Notes: a model not told the origin generated them from the letters alone. Shown: positions 31,935-43,359, counted from the first letter of the stretch. The stretch: DNA of 64,000 nt from Mauremys mutica (GCF_020497125.1 NC_059077.1:28161340-28225339), one strand, 5' to 3'. A program made the numbers and translations.

Positions 31935-32065
31935 ATTAGAACAAGAGCCTAGGAGTCTAGGATTGTATGTTCTATTCCCATCTCTACCATTGATTTACTG
32001 CGTGATCTTGGGCAAGTCATTTCACTTCTCTGTGCCTTCAGTTATCCACCTGTAAACATGTGATG
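31935..32065 (-). repeat. MIR-like SINE
   Basis: CCTAGGAGTCTAGGATTGTA, CGTGATCTTGGGCAAGTCAT, TTCACTTCTCTGTGCCTTCAG. Confidence 0.7.
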
Positions 32066-32091
32066 AGCTATACAAACCCTATACTGAGCAA

Positions 32092-32863
32092 CATGGGGTT
32101 AAAGGTGGCACTCGTGCCGATTTTTGATGGCACTCAGTGGCGGACTGAGCGGCTCAGCCCGCCTCCACTTTGGGGTTTCCACGGCCGGCTCCTGCCAGCC
32201 AGGGTCCCACCCACCGGTCCCACTCAGCACCCGCTGCTGGCCTGGGTGAAGGAACCCCAGGCTGGCAGTGGGCTGAGACCCAAGCTGGCGGCTGGAACCC
32301 CAGAGTGGTGGCGGGCTGAGCCGCTCAGTCGCTGCTCTGGGGTTCCTGCTCCTGGCCTCTTGCCAACTGGGGTCCCCGCCGCAGCCTGACTCACCTTGCT
32401 TCCAGTTGGAGTTCCAGCGCAGGCCCCCTGCCAGACAAGGTCCAGGCCTCCAGCCCTGCTCAGCCCTACCAGCTGCCAGCTCCACTCACCTCAGCTGCTG
32501 ATCTGGGGTTCTAGCCGCTGACCTCCTGCCAGCCGATTAACAACTGATCACTCAGAATCCTGTGTGCAGCTTAAAGTATCCAAATACGTGCCAGACATTG
32601 GAAAACTCAGCAAGGAAAAGAAAGGGCAAGGATCACACTAAACTGATAAGATGTGCATTTTAATTTAATTTTAAATAAGGCTTATGAAACATTTTGAAAA
32701 CCTTGTTTGCTTTACATATAACAGTAGTTTGGTTATATAATATATAGACTTATAGCGAGACCTTCCAAAAAACGTTAAAATGTATTACTGGCACGTGAAG
32801 CCTTAAATTAGAGTGTATAAATGAAGACTCGGTACACCACTGATGAAAGGTTGCCGACCCCTG
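32092..32863 (-). mobile_element. hAT MITE family B, long variant
   Basis: The right end GGTTGCCGACCCCTG is the inverted family B terminus. 32640-32863 matches the family B half in reverse (TATAATATATAGACTTATAG, GAAGACTCGG). The left part 32110-32530 is a GC-rich core with repeated CTCCTGCCAGCC and GGGGTTCC words, absent from the other copies. The left terminus near 32092 (CATGGGGTT, then GGCACTCGTGCC) is decayed and no target duplication is clear. Confidence 0.6.
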
Positions 32864-32871
32864 ATTTAGAC

Positions 32872-33905
32872 ATATTAAAATGCATATTGTTGGCTTGTAC
32901 TCAGTTTACCAAGCAATCCAGATTGCTCTGAATCAGTGACCTGTTTTCATTATTTGCCGTTCCCACAATGTTTGGGTCATCTGCAAACTTCATCAGTGAT
33001 GATTCTATGTTTTCTTCCGGGTCATTGATAAAAATATGAAATAGCCGAGGGCTGAGACCCAATCCCAAGGGAACCCCAATGGAAATATATCTGCTTGATA
33101 ATGAACTCCTGTTTACAATTATGTTTTGAGACTTATCAGTCAGTCAGTTTTTAATCTATTTAAAGTGTGCTATGTTCATTTTATATCATTCTAGGGGGGT
33201 TTTTAAAGTCAAAATGTCATGCAGTACTTAATCAGACACTTCATAGGAGTCCCAGTATATTACGTCCATTTCCATTATCAAACTTGTAATCTCATCAAAA
33301 AAAGATATCAAGTCAGTTTGACAGGATTTATTTTCTGTAAACCAACGTTGATTGGCATTAGTTATATGATGTCCCTTTAATTCTTTATTAATCTAGTCCA
33401 GCGTTTCTCAAATGTGGCCACCAGGGGCTTTTCTTGAGGCCACAGCCTCCTGGACTGTGATGGGGGAGGGGAGGCAAAGCAGTGGCCCCTGCCCCGAGAC
33501 TTCCTCCCAGCTGATGTGGCTCAAAATTGTTTTCAGCTTTGTGAAACTGGCCTTACTAAAGTATATATACTACTGAGCTGGATTTTATTTTGTTTACACG
33601 TTATAAATGTGATCAGGTCACGATCACTTCTACCTAAGCTACCATGAATTTTTAGTTCTGTGATCTGTTCCTCTTTATCTCTTAGGAAAAGGTCTAATAA
33701 AGAATTCTTCATGTTGGCTGCAGCATTCGTTGCATTAGGAAGCCATCTATAATATTTAGAAATTCCGAGCATGTTTCAATACTGGAAGCATGAATCCTCC
33801 AAGATACGTCATTCAAATTGAGCCATTTTCTAATGGTTAGATACCTACTAGAAATCAATGGCACAATATAACATAGCACAATGAGAGACAATAAATGATG
33901 CATCC
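32872..33905 (-). mobile_element. L3-like (CR1-related) LINE relic
   Basis: The minus strand of an old LINE. TGGGTCATCTGCAAACTTCA, GTCATTGATAAAAATATGAA, AGACCCAATCCCAAGGGAAC, TTTGAGACTTATCAGTCAGT, AACCAACGTTGATTGGCATT and, beyond a MITE, CTAAGCTACCATGAATTTTT. Word order fits a CR1/L3-type ORF2. Many stops. Confidence 0.6.
33399..33530. mobile_element. hAT-like fragment inside the LINE
   Basis: CAGCGTTTCTCAAATGTGGC then GGGGCTTTTCTTGAGGCCAC. It interrupts the L3-like relic. The right end is not defined. Confidence 0.4.
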
Positions 33906-33927
33906 ATTAGAAAGTCATTAAGTCTTT

Positions 33928-34040
33928 AAGAAGAACGAGGCGTACTTGTGGTACCTTAGAGACTAACAAATTTATTTGAGTATAAGCTTTCATGGGTTTT
34001 AGTCCATGCAGTGCATTAGCTCACTTGCAGAAATGTATCA
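33928..34040 (+). repeat. Dispersed repeat X, copy
   Basis: AGAACGAGGCGTACTTGTGG, ACCTTAGAGACTAACAAATT, AAGCTTTCATGGGTTTTAGT. This copy ends in TTTTAGTCCATGCAGTGCATT instead of the GCTACAGCT seen in copy 1. Confidence 0.6.
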
Positions 34041-34209
34041 GTGTTACAGAAAAATAGATTTAGAATGGTGATGGTGGAGGTTGTTGTGAAGTGATCTTAA
34101 GAGGATTAGGGACTACATATCACAGCTGTGACTGGAAGGAGTGGAGATGGAGCAGAGGATGGTGCTGCAGCTTAGATGCCCTTCCTAGGGCTCTGCTCAG
34201 AGAGGCAGT

Positions 34210-34350
34210 GTAGGCCAGTGGACAGAGCAGTAGCATAGGACTTAGAAGACTTGGGTTCTATTCCTGGTTCTGCCACAAACCTGCTCAGTGACCATAAGAA
34301 AATCACTTCTTCTCTCTGTGCCAGTTTATCCTCCCACCCTTCATCCATGT
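34210..34350 (-). repeat. MIR-like SINE
   Basis: GACTTGGGTTCTATTCCTGG, TCTGCCACAAACCTGCTCAG and AAAATCACTTCTTCTCTCTG. Confidence 0.7.
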
Positions 34351-34562
34351 AGTTGGAATATGACCTCTCTGAGGAAAGAATTGGCTTACTGCTGTGAAAA
34401 CACCTTACATTGCACAACAGGGCCCTGGTCTTCATTAGGGCCCAGAGGCATTAACAAAATTAAAATAATAAGTGCTCTATTTTATTTGCCCTGTTTTTTG
34501 GATATGCTATTAGCATTATTTATCATTCTTGGTACTGTATGTGAGACATGATGAAGATAGCT

Positions 34563-34873
34563 CAGGGGCTGGCAACCTTTCAGAAGTGCTGTGCCGAGTC
34601 TTCATTTATTCACTCTAATTTAAGGTTTTGTGTGCCAGTAATACCTTTTAATGTTTTTAGAAGGTCTGTTTCTCTAAGTCTATAATATATAACTAAACTA
34701 TTGTTGTATGTAAAGTAAATAAGGTTTTTAAAATGTTTAAGAAGCTTCATTTAAAATTACATTAAAATGCAGATCTCCCTGGATTGGTGGCCAGGACCCG
34801 GGCAGTGTGAATGCCACTGAAAATCATCTCACGTGCTGCCTTTGGCACACGTGCCATAGGTTGCCTACCCCTG
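34563..34873 (+). mobile_element. hAT MITE family B, copy 2
   Basis: CAGGGGCTGGCAACC to AGGTTGCCTACCCCTG. Includes the palindromic end CTGCCTTTGGCACACGTGCC. The flanking 8-mers do not match, so one flank may have changed. It directly abuts a CR1 fragment. Confidence 0.85.
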
Positions 34874-35615
34874 GTCTAAATGTATACATCAAGGAACAAA
34901 CAATGTAGGTCCTACTTATAGAATGGAGGACTCTATCCTGGGAAGCAGCGACTCTGGAAAAGATTTGGTGTGTCATGGTGGATAATCGGCTGTACATGAG
35001 TTCCCAGTGTGACACTGTGGCCAAAATAGCTAATGTGATCCTGGGATACAATCTCGAGTAAGAGTAGAGAGGTTATTTTACCTCTGTGTTTGGCACTGCT
35101 GGAATACTATGTCCAGTTCTGGTGCCAGCCATTCAAGAAGGATGTTGATAAATTGGAGAGAGTTCAAAGCAGACCCTTAATGATTAAAGGATTAGAAAAC
35201 ATGCCTTAAAGTGATACACTAAAGGAGCTCAATCTGTTTATCTTAACAATGTGACGGTTAAGGGTAACTTGATCACAGTCTATAAGTACCTACATGGGGA
35301 ACAAACATTTAATAAGGGGCTCTTCGGTCTAGCAGAGAAAGGTAGAACATAATCCAATGGCTGGAAGTTGAAGCTGGACAAATTCAGACTGGAAGTAAGG
35401 CATAATTTTTTTGACAGGGTAATTAACAATTTGGAACAATTTACCATGGGTTGTAGTGGAATCTCTATCACTGACTATTTTAAAAACAAGATTGGATGTT
35501 TTTCTGTAAAACACTCCAGGAGTTATTTTGGGGAAATTCCGTGGCCTGTGTTATACAGGAGTTCAAAGTAGATGACAATGGTCCCTTCTGGCCACGGAAT
35601 CTTATGAAAAATCTT
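34874..35615 (+). mobile_element. CR1 LINE, C-terminal and 3' region
   Basis: Decayed CR1 on the plus strand. CATCAAGGAACAAACAATGT, TCAAGAAGGATGTTGATAAA, GGCTGGAAGTTGAAGCTGGA and GCCTGTGTTATACAGGAGTTC, then ATGGTCCCTTCTGGCC at its 3' end. Frames are broken. Confidence 0.85.
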
Positions 35616-35809
35616 TTTGAATCACATAGTGAATCTCAGTCAGTTAAAATTCAGTCTTGCAGGACTGCTTTTACAGTCTCCTTTAATGGCAACAATACAA
35701 CTTTGAGTGCTGTGTGTAGTGCAGTATTCTGTTCTACTCAAAGGCCTGCTTTACATCTAAAAATTTAATTGATCTCGCTATCTCGCTTGGGGCTATGAAA
35801 AATTGTGCA

Positions 35810-36368
35810 CCCTTTGCAGTGTTAGGATGACCCCCGTAGATGCCACTAGGTCAAAGGAACAATTCTTCCCTAGATCTAGCTGCTGCCTCTGGGGGGAAGT
35901 GGATTACCTACATTGATTGGAAAAACCCCTTCTGTGCTGCTGTAGTGTCGGCATATATCGCTGTAGCTATGCCAGAATAACCCCATAGTGTAGATGGAGT
36001 CTACTCTGACAGAAAGGCTTTTTCCATCAGTGTAAGAACACCACATTCCCAAACAATAGTAGCTAGGTCAATAGAAGCATTCTTCTGTCATCATAACTGT
36101 GTCTACATTGGGGGCTAGGTCGGCGTAGTGGGTTTTATTTTTATTTTTTTTACACTGGTGTATCTACAAAAATAAAGTTGCACCTGTGCAGCCAACACTT
36201 AGTTTAGTCATATGTTGCAGTCAGATAAAAAAGTGAATAACGCTGGTGCAGCTTACCCATGTTCCCCCGTGCCCCTTTCTTTTTACTTATCTGTCCAGCA
36301 TGTCTACGTTAGGGGTCAGCACTAGTGCAGCTGCACCAGTACAAAAAATCTAGTGTAGACGAATCCTA
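35810..36368. mobile_element. Harbinger-type MITE cluster, decayed
   Basis: Several TAGTGTAGA, GTGTCTACATTGGGGGCTAG and TCTAGTGTAGACGAATCC words, with GTAGCTAGGTCAATAGAAGC near 36060. These match Harbinger MITE termini and interiors. Probably two overlapping or rearranged copies; ends are not resolved. Confidence 0.5.
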
Positions 36369-37255
36369 AAGTTAATGAGCCTTTTGAGTTGATTGTAAAT
36401 CTGGGCCAATTGAAAATGTTTATGAAAATCTATCATACAACTTGGTAAAAATGAATGGGATTTAGGTTTCTAGGGGCCAGATTTTTAAAGGTATTTAGGC
36501 AACTAATAGTCCTACCCTTTAAAAAATCTGGCTCTTAAGGGCCACGTTCCCTTTCAAAAAGTCATTTTGGTACGCTGGAAAAATTTTACCTAGGACCTAT
36601 AAATTCAGAACATGTGACTAAATACAACTTAAGTGATTTGGGGGAGGGACAAGGATGAGGATATCTCTTGGGTTTTTCTTAAGAGAGAATTGTTCAGTCA
36701 CTGAACATCTTCAGTGTTAATATCTTGGAGTCCTGAATGCCTTTCAAGTTTCATATGCAGAGAGCCTTCTGTTATGTTAATTCTCTTTCCCTTCAGTAAG
36801 CAAGTGTAATTTTACAAAAGAAATGATGTGGGTATCAAAGCTTTGAATTTGGCAGCAAAGATCTGTGAAGGAAAATAGGTTAATAAACAGTTCCTAATTT
36901 TAAAGAGGAAAAATCTTTTAGGTTTGATTCGCTTTGTTGAACTGTAAATAGCTGTGTTAGAAATGAGTGATTATTTGTGACTGGTTATCTGTATCTGTAG
37001 CTGGCCAATGCCAAGTCACTTATTTTCCAAAGCAAGGTGGCCTATGCGAAGAACTTATCTAGATGAGAAAAATTGATTCTGTTTTAATTATAATACAGGA
37101 ATATTTTATTTTTAATGGCACAGAACATAGCTGAGAATAATTGTAGCTGATACAAAACAACAAATAATACTTTGCATTTCCATCAAGTTTTTCATCAGAG
37201 GTCCTGGGAATGCTTTAACTAAGCATCCAACATCTATGAACTAGATAAGGAATAT
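36369..37255. other. No feature recognised
   Basis: AT-rich, unique-looking. 36900-37040 has no repeat I know. Confidence 0.3.
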
Positions 37256-37330
37256 TAGGGCTTGTCTACAAATGGAATTGTTCCTGATTAACTCCATGTG
37301 TGGACACTTTTGTTCCAGATTAAGAATACC
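37256..37330 (+). mobile_element. Harbinger-like MITE fragment
   Basis: GGGCTTGTCTACAAATGGAA followed by TTGTTCCTGATTAACTCC resembles the left end of a TCTACA-terminated MITE. Truncated. Confidence 0.4.
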
Positions 37331-37374
37331 TTCTTCTTCTTTAGCTGTTTGCACCCATTTTAGGTACGTCCATG

Positions 37375-37565
37375 GCCCCATAGTTGCAGTGTCTGAGCAG
37401 CTCATAATCTTTAATGTATTTATACTCACAACAACCCGATAGGGTAGGGCAGTGCTATTATCCCCATTTTACAGATGCAGAACCAAGGCTACACAGGAAG
37501 TCTGTGGTAGCTCTGCAGATTGAACTGGTCTCCAGAGTTCCAAGCTATTCCCCTAACCAATTGAC
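37375..37565 (+). repeat. MIR-like SINE
   Basis: GAGCAGCTCATAATCTTTAA, GATAGGGTAGGGCAGTGCTA and CCCCATTTTACAGATGCAGA are in MIR order, similar to 12065-12235. Confidence 0.75.
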
Positions 37566-37789
37566 AAGTCTTCCTCTCTTCCCTATCAGGAGACTTTTGC
37601 CCAATGAATAGCTGCTTTGGTATGTGCCAGCTGCCTGAGGGCGTCACCTAACTTGCATAATGTGAAGCAATTTGCAGACATCTTCTTCTTTAATATTTTA
37701 TTTTGGGTTTATAAAATGGTCTGAATAACACTAATTCTTATAAACCAATCCTAGAAGAACAAGAAGTAACTGAGTCACTACTTTATGGC

Positions 37790-37860
37790 CTGATCCGACT
37801 CCAATGAAATTTATGGAAAGTCAGACCTTGACTTCAATAGGATTAAGATCATGCCTTAGT
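37790..37860. repeat. Short palindromic dispersed repeat
   Basis: GGCCTGATCCGACTCCAATG and GACTTCAATAGGATTAAGATC form a decayed palindrome of the family at 2778 and 47812. Confidence 0.4.
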
Positions 37861-38221
37861 GCCTGTCTAGGATTGCAGCTTCTGCTTTCCACCCCACCCC
37901 ATCTTCCATATCAGGAGAAACAAATTGCATTTTCCACACAGAAAATGCAAATGGGAGAATGGATAATTCTTTAATCAATGGAAAAATCAAGTAAGATAGG
38001 CAAATGGAGTGAAAGTAAAATCATGGAACTGATTAAAAATCTAGTCATGCATAGATGTGAGGTATGAGGTTTGGAATCCTTTGCGCATCTGAGGGGCTCC
38101 CTATCCATAATCTCTTAAATCTTCCTTTGCTGCAATAGCAGACCTGCAGCTGTTCTTGTGCTTATTCACAAGACCGAGACTTAACAGTGTTGTGCAGTGC
38201 TTGGAGAAAGACAGTTTTAAC

Positions 38222-38300
38222 CATGTGATTAATCGATTTTAAAGCTAATAGGGACCATTATGATCTAGTCTGGCCTCCTGCAAAACACAGACCAAAGAAC
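38222..38300 (-). mobile_element. CR1 3' fragment
   Basis: GGGACCATTATGATCTAGTC then TGGCCTCCTGCAAAACACAG is the CR1 3' end on the minus strand. Confidence 0.65.
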
Positions 38301-38309
38301 CATATCTGG

Positions 38310-38440
38310 AGTACTTGTATTATTATTTTTGTACTACAAATAGGCTGCAATTGAGATCAGGGCCCCATTTGCTAGGCCCTGTATGTATACGTAATAAGGA
38401 GTAGTCCCTGCCCAAATGAGCTTACAATCTAAATAGACAA
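38310..38440 (+). repeat. Dispersed amniote repeat
   Basis: GAGATCAGGGCCCCATTTGC, CCCTGCCCAAATGAGCTTAC and AATCTAAATAGACAAAGAC. Same family as 18625-19050. Confidence 0.6.
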
Positions 38441-38447
38441 AGACTGA

Positions 38448-38879
38448 GGGTAGATCTACACCGTAGTTAAACATCCGTGACTAGCCTGGTGCCAGCTGGC
38501 TTGGGCTAAGGGGCTGTTTAATTGCAGTGTAGACATTTGGGCTTGGGCTGGAACCTGGGGTCTGGTTTTTGGATAGCTCAATGGATTGCGCATTGGCCTG
38601 CTAAACCCAGGGTTGTGAGTTCAATCCTTGAGGGGGACATTTAGGGATCTGGGGCAAAAATCTGTCTGGGGAGTGATCCTGCTTTGAGCAGGGGGTTGGA
38701 CTAGATGACCTCCCGAGGTCCCTTCTAACCCTGTGAGGTGGGAGGGTCCCAGAGCTCAGGCTACATCCTGAGCTCAAATGTCTACACTGCAATTAAACAG
38801 CCCCTTAGCTCAAGCCCTGTGAACCTGAGTCAGTGGCACAGGCCAGCCATGGGTTTTTAATTGCAGTGTAGACATATCC
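38448..38879. mobile_element. Harbinger-type MITE with SINE inside
   Basis: Left GGGTAGATCTACAC and right GTGTAGACATATCC are inverted termini. The flanks are TGA (38445-38447) and TAA (38880-38882), an imperfect 3-bp duplication. The arms repeat TTTAATTGCAGTGTAGACAT and its inverse (38518-38537 and 38782-38802), so the element folds back on itself. The SINE at 38565-38736 sits near its centre. Confidence 0.75.
38565..38736 (+). mobile_element. tRNA-derived SINE with CR1-like tail
   Basis: The 5' tRNA-like part GGATAGCTCAATGGATTGCG, then CCTGCTAAACCCAGGGTTG and GAGTTCAATCC (box B like). The middle is GGGGCAAAAATCTGTCTGGG. The tail GGACTAGATGACCTCCCGAG is shared with CR1 3' ends, so CR1 machinery probably moved it. 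It matches copies at 44346 and 63352. Confidence 0.88.
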
Positions 38880-38884
38880 TAAGA

Positions 38885-39000
38885 GTAAGAGGGAAAACTG
38901 AGCCACAAAGTGAAGGGGCTAGCTCAGAGTCACGCTGCTGAGACAGGATCAGACCATAGGTCTCCTGACTCTCAGTCCATTAATCCAACAGCTTTTTAAC
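38885..39000 (+). repeat. MIR-like SINE
   Basis: GAGGGAAAACTGAGCCACAA, GCTAGCTCAGAGTCACGCTG and CATAGGTCTCCTGACTCTCA. Confidence 0.7.
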
Positions 39001-40374
39001 TTGAGCAGTTATTTCTAGTATGTAATTGTCTCCCCATTCTTGGTGCTGGACTACACCGTGACAGTATGTGCTAAATTATTCATCTGCATTGTATTTCTAA
39101 TGTAAAACATTGTTTTAAACTACAAAAACCATAATGTCTTTGCATTAATGTACATACTGTAACTGGAGATCACACTCTATTTTTTTTTCTTTTGCTCTGT
39201 CTGTATTTTGTTTTATGCCAAACCAAATTAACAACCTTCAGAGATTTATTTGTAATGCACTTTTGGAATTGCCTTACCAGTACTTGATTTCATGTCTGGT
39301 ATTTGTTATGAAAATAGTAACACAGGTTAACTTGTATTACAAATGAGGGCTCTCCAGGTCTTTCTTTCCTGTTTTTTCTCTCTTAATATGTTTCGAATCT
39401 ATTAATTTTATTTCAAGATACTTTGCTGTTGTATGGTAATAGCAGCAACCCCTATTTTAATTAATATAAATTATAGATGAACAAGATCATTATTAATACT
39501 CAATATTCTGTTCTTAAGAGTGTGACTTTCAAAATCTATTAGCTAAATTGTGGTCCTGAGAGCCAAAAAAATGCTGGGGAAGAAAAGAGGGAAGCAGCTG
39601 TGGTTAACCCAGCACTAGTGGAGGGGGGTTATTACATAGAGGAAGAGCTGCTTGCTAGTTCATCCCTCTGCCTTGTCTGTAGAGCATTTTCTGTTGCATT
39701 TTTTGAACGAGTGTTCATTGTTCCAAGTGGCCCCCTCTCCCCATTCTTCTGTCTGTGTGTAGTCTGTCAGTGATCACAAGGCTCCGTTGTGTAAAGCATT
39801 TATCGTACTTCAGAGGATTATGAGTTGGACTTTTAAAAGTCCTCAGTGATGGCTTAACTATGCTCCCATTGAAGTCAACAGTAAACTCCATTGACTTCAA
39901 CTGGAGAAAACTTAGGCTAGCAAAAAGCACTTTTGAGAATCCCTCCCTGTCGTGGCTATATACTTGTATAGTGTGCGCTGTTTACCCATCTCTAGCTGCT
40001 CTCAGTGGTGGTGTAGTGGGACCATAGCCATGCCCCTGTGCACCTAGACAAAACCCCCCTTTTTTAGATTGTGCATCATTGCGGGCAGCAGTCGCAAGGC
40101 CCTACTTGTGCTGAGGGAGGACAAGTAGATGTAATATGGCAGTCTTCTGCACTGGGGTGTGGGTAGGGATGGGGTGCTCCCTGTGTCCTGTAATTACCAC
40201 CCTCTCCTGGATTAGCCATATTTCTGGTCTGGTAGTAATTGGGTCATAGATTCTTTATCTAATAAAGGCAGATGTGTGGGTAAAATCATGTGGTTCTCTG
40301 CAGTGTATGTGTATAAGATTTTTCAGCAATATTATAATAAAAGAGAACAATTACTAGTGACATTTGAGTATTAT
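39001..40374. other. No feature recognised
   Basis: AT-rich unique-looking sequence. 39840-39905 holds a weak palindrome around CCATTGAAGTCAACAG. Confidence 0.3.
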
Positions 40375-40672
40375 TAATGTTATATGTAGCAGACAGAGGC
40401 ATGAGACTCAGTGGCTGGAAGCTGAAGCTAGACAAATTCAGACTAGAAATAAGGTGCATATTTTTAATAGTGGAAATAACTAGCCATTGGAACAACTTAC
40501 CTAGGGATATGCTGGATTCTCCGTCACTAGAAGGCTTCAAGTCTGGATATGCTTCTAAAAGATATTCTATGGGCTTGATGCAGAAATTATTGTGTGTGAT
40601 TCCTGGGCTTGTGTTATGCAGGAGATCAAACTATCTGATCATAATGGTCCCTTCTGCTCTTAGAATATCTAG
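40375..40672 (+). mobile_element. CR1 LINE 3' fragment
   Basis: GTGGCTGGAAGCTGAAGCTA, TGGAACAACTTACCTAGGGA and GATCATAATGGTCCCTTCTG. 5'-truncated and decayed. Confidence 0.8.
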
Positions 40673-40745
40673 GTGAAATCTTGGCCCCATTAAACTCAAT
40701 GGCAAAATTCCATTGACTTCAGTTGGGCCAGGATTTCACTCTATG
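40673..40745. repeat. Short palindromic repeat, CAATGG core
   Basis: GTGAAATCTTGGCCCCATTA and TTGGGCCAGGATTTCACTC are inverted ends. The core has AACTCAATGGCAAAATTCCA. A second copy is at 52468-52545. Confidence 0.75.
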
Positions 40746-40974
40746 AATCTATTTAATATATTAAAAACTAGGAGGTAAAATCATTGATATTATTTTACTT
40801 TTCTAAGAAAAAAAGTGAGTGAGTTAAAAATATCACGGGAAAAGAAAGTGAATATGCAGAAATGTATGTACATGTGCAAGGGTGGAATTTGCAGGGGTTG
40901 TTTGAAGCTGGCTGTGTGATTTGCTTGAAATCTAGGCCAGAGGTGTATTTGCCAAGTATATAGCAGAAACAAGG

Positions 40975-41050
40975 AGGGTGAGGTAATATATTTTATTGGA
41001 CCAATAATAAAAGGTATTACCTCTCCCACCTTGTCTGCCTCATATCTTGG
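40975..41050. repeat. Hairpin-type dispersed repeat
   Basis: GGTGAGGTAATATATTTTAT and ATAATAAAAGGTATTACCTC are inverted around GGACCAA. Looks like an internally deleted copy of a longer turtle repeat starting GGTGAGGTAATATCTTTTATTGG. Confidence 0.6.
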
Positions 41051-42324
41051 ACCAGTAGGAGTGTCACAAGGAGATTTTGTTCTAACTTGGATGCTTATGA
41101 TGTTTTATGTATAATAATTAGGAGCCATTGCATGGCAGAGTAGCTTTCTCTTATAACAGCCTTCCAGTATGGATGCAGAAAATATCTTATCCAAGAAGTC
41201 AAAATGCACTCAGGCCAGAAAAAAACATTTACAAAAACGAATTTTCCTTTCACTTCTCCAGTCTGGCCAAACCCTATTCCTGAATACACTGAGATGGAGC
41301 TGCTGTATCATTTTAGACCATTAAAAATTCTTCCTGGAAGTAGCTGGATAATGAATGATTTAGTTACATTTTCCATTATTTTAACTATAATCATCTGATA
41401 CTGTTTTGTTTCACATCCTTCACTAAGAAACTCTGGAAAGAACCCCACAATTTGTTAGAAAAATACAAACCCAAAACTTAGTTCCACTTTACTACTTGGC
41501 TTCTATTTTAATTATTTAAAGGTTGCATGTTGTATCAGTCAACTCTAGTATTCCAGTAATTACTAAAATTACATTACACTGTATCGTGCCAGTATTACTG
41601 GATAAGTGTCTGTGTGCTGTCAGTTTTATGATCAGTCTGTAGTTGTTAACTTAATAATAATAATTATACACCAATATAAATACAGTCAGATTGACTAAAA
41701 TAACCTTCCCTGATAGCTTTCTGCATAAATCCATTGCTTGATTGTGGTGTTAAGGTAATGGATGGTTAATCATCACATAGATTTACAAGAAAAAACTGAA
41801 GATTAATAGGACTTGGACTTTATCATGTGAAGATGTAAATCCTGAGACAAGCTTCTGTGAGAGAGCTAATTTGATGAACCAGTATGCTTAAAAACACAAA
41901 AAATCACAGCATGGAGCAAAAAGATTGAGGTGATGGTTCCTGGGAGCCGCAACATAGGTCTCCGCATTCTAGGATAATTGAGACTCTGGGGCACTTCTAC
42001 TAAAAAGGCAGCTCTTCCACAGTTCCAGCTACCTGAACAGAAAGGCGCACTCAGACGCAGAAGTTAACAGGCATGGAGAACCTCAAAAAGAGAGTTGTGA
42101 GGCAGGCTAGTAGGGCAGCATATGAAAGCTGCTGCTGCTCTTGCTCTGCCTGTGCTTTGACTAAATTAACAACTTCAGCCTCTGGTGTTGCCAGTCCAAT
42201 ACAGGTTTGCTCAGGTTTTTGTCCCCCTACCCAACTGAGGTCTTAGCTCTATGGCCCATCCCCCACCTGAAGGGCTGGGCCCTGTTTTGCTTCCGTGGGC
42301 TCTGCCCAGTTATCAAACAAGCTA
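41051..42324. other. No feature recognised
   Basis: AT-rich to mixed unique-looking sequence. Confidence 0.3.
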
Positions 42325-42965
42325 CATAAAAGCTGTGTTATCCAGCACTTCATCAACCAGAAAGCTCTATTAACCGTCATTTCTGGTAACTAGGACTAGT
42401 ACACTGCCCAGGACGTTATGCAATTGCACATTCTGCACTCTACTTTCATGCAAAAGAGGCAGAAGACAATAAATCAGGGATTTATTCAAAAAAGCAGCTT
42501 CCAGGGTGTATCATTAGGCTGAATCTGTAATGACCCTATCTCTTACACTTTCTACACTACATCAACAACGATAATTGATGTTGATAATGATGACTCTGAG
42601 GCACTGCAAGACCCTGAAGTGCCTTCTGAATCATCAAAGAAAGATTAAAACTATAATGAACATAATTTAGTGTTAAGTGTATTTTTAGTGATCTGGGTGT
42701 ATGCCAGGCGCTGCCCATAGCGATATGAAGTGTCATAAGATAACTTACTGTATAGAAAACTTTACCTGTATATACCTAAGTGCTTCAAGAAACCAACCAC
42801 TCTGCAGTGCAGTACTACTACTGGGTTGGTGAGTACCTGTATTCTATTTTATACTTTATTCCTTTTATTGTATTCTAATTTTTGGAAATAACTCAGTTAA
42901 CCAGAATTTTTGACTAACCAGCACCCCCCATTCCTCCAACATGCTGCATAACAAAGCTTTTACTG
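42325..42965 (+). mobile_element. Pogo/Tigger-like element, internally deleted
   Basis: Left CATAAAAGCTGTGTTATCC and right (reverse complement) CAGTAAAAGCTTTGTTATGC are matching termini. TA precedes the left end (42323-42324). An inner repeat AACCAGAAAGCTC / TTAACCAGAATTT continues the symmetry. A short open stretch near 42575-42645 ([19 protein letters not shown]) looks like the C-terminal tail of a Tigger transposase. The catalytic region is absent. Confidence 0.65.
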
Positions 42966-43359
42966 CAATACCTTTGTGAACATTTAACCTGATTTTTTTT
43001 AATTAAAAAAAATCATTTCAAATTGAGCCCAATGTGTGTAATCACTACATTTTTCTTTTTCTTTAACCGGTGTGCATGGTTTAAATTTTATTGCATCGTC
43101 AAGGATTTGCTGATTATGAATTATGTGCAACTACATATGTTTGTGTCTTCTGGAAGCTCTGGAAATATGTAAACTTGCCATTTATCCTTTCTGATTTTAT
43201 TGCTCTTTGCTAAATTAGCTAACCAAATAATGTTGCTAATGGGAAAGGAAATGCAACCATACTGCAGAAGTCTAACGCTTTTTACCTGGCAGTACAGTTA
43301 TTGTTTTCCCCCTCCATTATTAAGACCAGTAGTAAATGTCTTAATTATCTGAAGTTGTG
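42966..43359. other. No feature recognised
   Basis: AT-rich sequence. Confidence 0.3.

Noticed and set aside
32060..32485. Open frames of 109 and 128 codons on opposite strands
   Set aside because: GC-rich core of a hAT MITE; both strands open because stops are rare.
38565..38640. tRNA gene
   Set aside because: The tRNA-like fold is the head of a SINE; it is diverged and followed by SINE body and CR1-like tail.
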